From: Arenicellales bacterium
Lineage (GTDB): Bacteria; Pseudomonadota; Gammaproteobacteria; Arenicellales; JAHEKD01
Direction: 5' to 3'
NCBI GenBank assembly: GCA_028284225.1
Contig: JANQSD010000005.1
Location: 1 to 64,000, forward strand
DNA length: 64,000 nt
This document shows, in pieces, positions 59,800 to 64,000 of this stretch. The notes under the pieces are model-generated. The model was not told the origin of the DNA. It made no database searches and worked only from the letters and a program-made list of their open reading frames with translations. The first letter of the stretch is position 1. Each line of letters begins with the position of its first letter. Position numbers and translations under genes: made by a program.

Positions 59800-61869
59800 T
59801 TACTTAACGGTATCTTCTGGTTGAGTGGAATGAATGGTGATCATTGGGAAGGTCATACGAAAAGTCACGCCTTGGGTAGGATTATTGAACACAGCGATAG
59901 TGCCGTCATGTTCCTCCACAATACGTTTAACAACAGATAACCCGATTCCACCGCTGCCTTGACCGGTATTCCGTTTGCTATAACCAATATCCCAAATTTG
60001 ATCTATTTCATTTTCTGGAATACCGATGCCTGAATCTGATAGTTCAATCAGTACAGAATCTTTGATATTTCTGGTCTTAATGGTGATTTTTGATTCAAAA
60101 TCCAAATCAGATTCAACCTGTGCTTTGTGTAAAGCCTCAACTGTGTTTTTAAGCAGGTTAATAAAAAGAATATGTAAATCATCTTTGTCGCCGGTTATCC
60201 GGTTCAGGTTTTGGCCAAGCTGTAAATCTATATCGGCAAAAGTGATTGGAAATAGTTTTAAGGCTTGTTTAATAATTCGATTCAGATCAACGGGCTGAGG
60301 ATTGCGTTTGTGTCGGCCTTGAGCGATGTTGAGCATCGTATCCAGAATGTCACTGGTTCGATCAACCTGTTTGATGATCAATTTTCTTAATGTGTGTTCA
60401 TCCGCCAGGGATGGATGAGTTGCGTAAGAATGTAATATGCTTAAAGGCCCTTTGATTTCATGATTATATTCATTAACCAGGTTGACTAAGGACGCATTTT
60501 TCTGAGATTCCTCAAGGTAATCCAGGACCTTATGGTGTGCCAGGGCACGATAAAGCACAGGTGCAACCTGTCTAGCCAGTTTGTCGAGTAAGCGGTTATC
60601 GTTGTATGTATATTCTATTGATGCGGTGGGCAATCCAATAAAAAATACACCAATCAAATGATCTTGCTCATAGCAAAGCACCGCTGCGCCAGATGGATGC
60701 TCTTGAAAAACTGACCGGTAGCGTTGATCACCTGTATTGTAAACGACTGCTGTTCCATCACTTTTTAACTGCCTGAGTGTTTGCAAGCTCATCAGCTTTG
60801 AGGAAGAGACTTTTTCATGCTCTATATTCCAGGCAATCATTGTTTTTTCATTCCTCTGGTTACAAATATAAATTTCTTCCAAAGAAACCTTCATCACTAC
60901 CGAAAAGAAATTGTCCAGAAAAGAAAATAGCTTGTTCAAGGAAAAAATCTTATCCAAACGCTTATTCAAGGCTTCACAAGCTTCGGCGTATATATATCGC
61001 TTAGGAAAAATTCTGGATGGTATAGTCTGTATTTCCTTTTGAATTTTCATAAAGGCGGGAGCCGCCAGCGCAAGGAACGACAAGCCCAAGCCAAGTGAAA
61101 TTAAATCATTATCTTGTGGTAAAAATTTGCGATAGAAAAAATAGCCAAAAATATAAATAGTTCCCACCCCGATTAATGCGAAAACCCGGGCCAGCTTATC
61201 GGTTAAAACTACGGATATGTCTAATAACTGGTAACGGGTCATGGAATAAGCCATTATGCCCAGAGCAATGATAATAAAAACAATTCCGGGAGGATAGAAT
61301 TCAAAACCGTAATTACAAAGGTAATCAACAGCGGCAATGAAATAGATAAATAGACTGGCTACGCAGTATTGCAGTTGTTTTTTATGTAGTGCAGTTGAGC
61401 TGGCAATTGCGCTATACGCTACATATAAACCTCGGGTTACCACCACCATGGTTTGAATGACATGAATCGGGTGCAGTATCCCGGCTTTAGGGTAGTAACC
61501 CCAGAAATATTCATAATGACCTTTAACGAATAAATCGCTAAAAATCAAAGTCAGTGCCAAAAGCCCACATACACCGTAGGATAAATAAACAAATTTCTCC
61601 TCGTTTTTGCGTTTGGCCATTTTGACCAGGAAGTGGTAAAGCGTAGTCGGCAAAAACAGTATGAATAAATAACCAAGCTTGATTAACTCAAATGCCAATT
61701 CAGGATTTTGGGTCTGAAATAAAATGGCCCAGGTAAATTGCCAGAAAAAAGTTGTCAGACAAAGAAAAAAGAAAATTAAATTAGCTGAAGTCGTCTTATC
61801 ACGTAATAAGACAAAAATCCCGGTCACCGCAAAATACAGCGCCCCAATTGTTGGCAATAGCGAATACAT
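59800..61869 (-). CDS. Membrane sensor histidine kinase with GAF-like region
   Basis: The 689-residue protein has about eight N-terminal membrane helices (1-285; 7TM-type histidine kinase sensor), then a GAF-like region (about 290-450), a dimerisation box with His470 (NEYNHEIKGPLSIL) and a HATPase domain with N box (FINLLKNTVEAL), DSGIGIP and GGIGLSVVKRIVEEHDG. It has no receiver domain and no adjacent response regulator, so it is an orphan kinase. The pattern is similar to PrsK-type kinases. Confidence 0.85.
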   Translation of the reverse strand: MYSLLPTIGALYFAVTGIFVLLRDKTTSANLIFFFLCLTTFFWQFTWAILFQTQNPELAFELIKLGYLFILFLPTTLYHFLVKMAKRKNEEKFVYLSYGVCGLLALTLIFSDLFVKGHYEYFWGYYPKAGILHPIHVIQTMVVVTRGLYVAYSAIASSTALHKKQLQYCVASLFIYFIAAVDYLCNYGFEFYPPGIVFIIIALGIMAYSMTRYQLLDISVVLTDKLARVFALIGVGTIYIFGYFFYRKFLPQDNDLISLGLGLSFLALAAPAFMKIQKEIQTIPSRIFPKRYIYAEACEALNKRLDKIFSLNKLFSFLDNFFSVVMKVSLEEIYICNQRNEKTMIAWNIEHEKVSSSKLMSLQTLRQLKSDGTAVVYNTGDQRYRSVFQEHPSGAAVLCYEQDHLIGVFFIGLPTASIEYTYNDNRLLDKLARQVAPVLYRALAHHKVLDYLEESQKNASLVNLVNEYNHEIKGPLSILHSYATHPSLADEHTLRKLIIKQVDRTSDILDTMLNIAQGRHKRNPQPVDLNRIIKQALKLFPITFADIDLQLGQNLNRITGDKDDLHILFINLLKNTVEALHKAQVESDLDFESKITIKTRNIKDSVLIELSDSGIGIPENEIDQIWDIGYSKRNTGQGSGGIGLSVVKRIVEEHDGTIAVFNNPTQGVTFRMTFPMITIHSTQPEDTVK

Positions 61870-61938
61870 TAATCAGTATTCCAGTTTTCTCCCCGAGAGT
61901 GACATACACTCGTTGGTTTTAAATTTTACACTAGATGC

Positions 61939-61960
61939 AATCAATAAGTAATTATTGATT
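61939..61960. promoter_or_regulatory. 9-bp inverted repeat upstream of the kinase gene
   Basis: AATCAATAA and TTATTGATT pair perfectly around GTAA and are followed by ATTTTT on the plus strand. It lies between the aminotransferase stop and the kinase start, both on the minus strand. It may be an operator; as a terminator it would face the wrong way. Confidence 0.45.
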
Positions 61961-62069
61961 ATTTTTCGTCATTAATTGTTACAAAGTAGTATAATCCTAA
62001 ATCAAATAAATGAAAAGTATTAAATTACTTCCTGTTTTTGCAGGCTCAGGTTTCGATTTCGTATTAATA

Positions 62070-63272
62070 CTATTTTAGCTCTTCACAGGCTGTTCGTATT
62101 CTTTGGTAAGCTTTATCAAGCTGCTCATCAGAGGTGGCGAATGACAGACGAAAGTAGGGATCATATTCGAAAGCAGTTCCCGGCACGACAGCAACTTTAT
62201 GATGTTCGAGTAAATATTGCACAAAGTCAGTACTGGACTCTAGTTTGTTCCCATCAGGGTTTTTTTTGCCGATGACTCCTGCACAACTCACATAAAGATA
62301 AAATGCACCTTCACAGGCTGATACCTCTAATCCCGGTGCTTTGCTTAATTCCGTGACTAATTTGTCTCGTCTTGCCTGATAAATACTGACCTGCTGCCTA
62401 ATGTGATGTTGATCACCAGCTAGTGCGGCAACAGCAGCAACCTGACTGATGGCACAAGGATTTCCGGTAGCTTGCGACATGATCTGTCGAATTGCTTTCA
62501 TTAATTTTGCAGGCCCACCCGCATAGCCAATACGCCAACCGGTCATGGCATGGGCTTTGGATAGGCCGTTGATTGTAATTGTTCGATTCATCAGTTTTGG
62601 CTCAATTTGTGCAATGTTGAAAAATTCACGATCATCGAACAACAGTTTTTCATAGATATCGTCAGCCACTATCCATATGTTTGGGTGTTCCAGCAATACG
62701 TCGGCCAGGGCTCGTAGTTCCTGTGCCGTATACACCGCTCCAGTGGGATTAGAAGGAGAATTTAAGATAATCGCTTTAGTTTGCCGGGTGATCGCATGGT
62801 CCAGATCCAAGGGCCTGAGTTTAAAATTATTTTTCGCAGATCCCTTAATAAAGACCGGATATGCCTCGCACAATTGCACCATGCCAGGGTGTGAGGGCCA
62901 GCATGGTGTGGGTATGATTACTTCATTATCGCGGTCCAGTATTGCCATTAAAGTATGGGCAAGGAGCGGTTTAGCACCGCTATCTACTATGATTTCGTCC
63001 AGCTTGAACTCAAGTTGATTATCATTTTTGAATTTAGCCTGGATGGCTCTTTTTAGTGTTGAAGTGCCGTCTACAGGTGTGTATTTGGTAATACCCTGAT
63101 CAATCGCCTGTTTAGCCTGTTCACAGACATGATCGGCTGTCGCAAAGTCTGGCTCACCTGAGGATAAATCAGCAATATCTTCGCCTTGTTCCTTTAATTC
63201 TGCTGCCAGGGCAAATATTTGGGCGATTTTTGATGGTTTAAACTGATTCAGTCTTTGGCTTAAATCCGGCAA
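62070..63272 (-). CDS. Class I pyridoxal-phosphate aminotransferase (AspC-like)
   Basis: The 400-residue enzyme has YTPVDGTSTLKRAI, a PLP site LSKAHAMTGWRIGYAGG with Lys239, NSPSNPTGAVYTAQEL and FRLSFATSDEQL. It transfers amino groups between aspartate or a related amino acid and a 2-oxo acid. The subgroup matches aspartate aminotransferase Ib or arginine-pyruvate types. It stands alone. Confidence 0.88.
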   Translation of the reverse strand: MPDLSQRLNQFKPSKIAQIFALAAELKEQGEDIADLSSGEPDFATADHVCEQAKQAIDQGITKYTPVDGTSTLKRAIQAKFKNDNQLEFKLDEIIVDSGAKPLLAHTLMAILDRDNEVIIPTPCWPSHPGMVQLCEAYPVFIKGSAKNNFKLRPLDLDHAITRQTKAIILNSPSNPTGAVYTAQELRALADVLLEHPNIWIVADDIYEKLLFDDREFFNIAQIEPKLMNRTITINGLSKAHAMTGWRIGYAGGPAKLMKAIRQIMSQATGNPCAISQVAAVAALAGDQHHIRQQVSIYQARRDKLVTELSKAPGLEVSACEGAFYLYVSCAGVIGKKNPDGNKLESSTDFVQYLLEHHKVAVVPGTAFEYDPYFRLSFATSDEQLDKAYQRIRTACEELK

Positions 63273-63386
63273 GATACGGGTCTCCGTTTATGGATAGTGC
63301 CAATTATTTAACAATTTTCGCTAAATATCATCAAAAATTCAGTATGCTTTGCTATAACCTAGGGTCTGTCAGCTAAGAGATATGTT

Positions 63387-63872
63387 ATGCACATAATAAG
63401 ACTTATTTGCTTATTTTTTATGTTAATAGCCCAATCGGTCATGGCCGAAACCGCTTTAAATGAATTTCTGAGTCTGCACAATCAAGAACGGGATGCTTTG
63501 GAAGTTCCTGAGCTTGAATGGTCAGATGAATTGCAAGCCAGTGCTCAGCAACTTGTTAATAATGCAGTATTTTTAGACGTATTAGAACGCAGTGACAGTG
63601 GATACGGTCAAAATAGCTGGTCAGGTGAACATAATAGTCTGACATTCGAGGAGATTTTTGCGTTGTGGAGTACGGGCAAAGCTTACTTTCTGGCCGATAA
63701 ACCGGTACCACAAAACTGTAGTGCGGATTGGGAACAGTGTGAAAGTTACAGCCAGATTGTCTGGTCTGAGACGACGCATATCGGTTGTGCAGCCGCAACG
63801 TCAGCAGAAAAAGACTATATTGTTTGCCATTATAGCCCGGCTGGAAACATTCAAGATCAAACCGCATATTAG
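63387..63872 (+). CDS. Secreted CAP-domain (SCP/PR-1-like) protein
   Basis: The 161-residue protein has a signal peptide (ICLFFMLIAQSVMAE) and a CAP domain: LNEFLSLHNQERDALEVPEL, CESYSQIVWSETTHIGCAAA and IVCHYSPAGNIQ. The SQIVW..T.xxGCA and CxYxPxGN motifs are the CAP signatures, and the histidines needed for the central cavity are partly present. CAP proteins are secreted and have lipid-binding or peptidase-like roles, and the bacterial ones are poorly understood. Confidence 0.82.
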   Translation: MHIIRLICLFFMLIAQSVMAETALNEFLSLHNQERDALEVPELEWSDELQASAQQLVNNAVFLDVLERSDSGYGQNSWSGEHNSLTFEEIFALWSTGKAYFLADKPVPQNCSADWEQCESYSQIVWSETTHIGCAAATSAEKDYIVCHYSPAGNIQDQTAY

Positions 63873-63891
63873 GGTCAACGCGGACAACCCA

Positions 63892-64000
63892 TTGGACGAT
63901 CAGCAGTTACTCAGGTTTAATCGGCAAATATTATTGCCACAAATAGATATAGGCGGACAACAAAAGTTGGCGCAATCCAAGGTCACAGTAGTTGGCCTTG
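63892..64000 (+). CDS. MoeB/ThiF/HesA-family adenylyltransferase, N-terminal part (cut by window edge)
   Basis: Frame 63892 reads LDDQQLLRFNRQILLPQIDI, GGQQKLAQSKVTVVGL to the end of the window, the standard N-terminus of E1-like enzymes that adenylate MoaD or ThiS. The start is probably TTG 63892 or a nearby non-ATG codon; no ATG is available. It begins 19 bases after the CAP gene. Confidence 0.75.
   Translation, partial: MDDQQLLRFNRQILLPQIDIGGQQKLAQSKVTVVGL

Overview
The window looks like chromosomal DNA of a low-to-moderate GC gammaproteobacterium, probably marine or osmolyte-using. This rests on protein flavour only: quaternary-amine transport and demethylation, CHASE2/FecR signalling, LysR/LuxR regulators, a DUF1304 protein and MsrB. 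No rRNA, tRNA or CRISPR array was seen.

Positions 1-6850 are a mobile and defence island. It opens with the end of an IS3-family insertion sequence. A compact five-gene operon follows (854-5773): a patatin phospholipase, a protein resembling the regulatory half of animal ASK/MAP3K kinases (deoxyribosyltransferase/TIR-like fold plus TRAFs-binding/TPR region), a small PGDYG-like protein, a TIR protein, and a GAF protein with a second TIR-like domain. It is closed by a broken IS5-type transposase and a broken TraA/TraI-type relaxase-helicase. The operon looks like an undescribed or little-described immune system and is the strongest candidate for something new here.

Positions 6886-15544 hold a signalling and surface module: a CHASE2 cyclase with a changed catalytic residue, a 1152-residue FecR-TPR-outer-membrane-barrel fusion, a secreted acidic protein and a secreted metzincin-like protease. 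Positions 15642-20130 are mixed accessory genes: a DNA methylase remnant, a NIF3/CutA-like protein, two unknowns, an aspartate-carbamoyltransferase-like enzyme that has lost its aspartate-binding residues, MsrB and a DeoR regulator.

Positions 20342-30249 are an operon for uptake and demethylation of a quaternary or N-methylated amine: substrate-binding protein, ATPase, double permease, two tandem dimethylglycine/sarcosine-dehydrogenase-type flavoproteins and a choline-kinase-like protein. An integrase remnant follows, then a Tat-exported metallo-beta-lactamase-fold protein, a DUF1304 membrane protein, two divergent LuxR regulators, a lipoprotein/coiled-coil pair, a second exported metallo-hydrolase, and a tyrosinase with a His-rich MelC1-like partner. 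A GFA protein, an AidB-like acyl-CoA dehydrogenase and a PPP phosphatase come next.

Positions 42087-58058 are a long catabolic block on the minus strand: Ldh2-type reductase, DUF3726 protein, an unknown 567-residue protein, a divergent M19 dipeptidase, two aldehyde dehydrogenases, an MttB-family protein, MmgE/PrpD, a membrane hydroxylase, a GMC choline-dehydrogenase-like enzyme and an isopropylmalate-dehydrogenase-like enzyme. Two divergent LysR genes flank or split it. Together with the transporter operon this suggests import and stepwise oxidation and demethylation of betaine- or choline-like compounds. The block is interrupted by repeat clusters and one MITE-like element.

The right end holds an enediyne-type hotdog thioesterase broken by a frameshift in an A10 tract, a membrane histidine kinase, a class I aminotransferase, a CAP-domain secreted protein and the start of a MoeB/ThiF-family gene.
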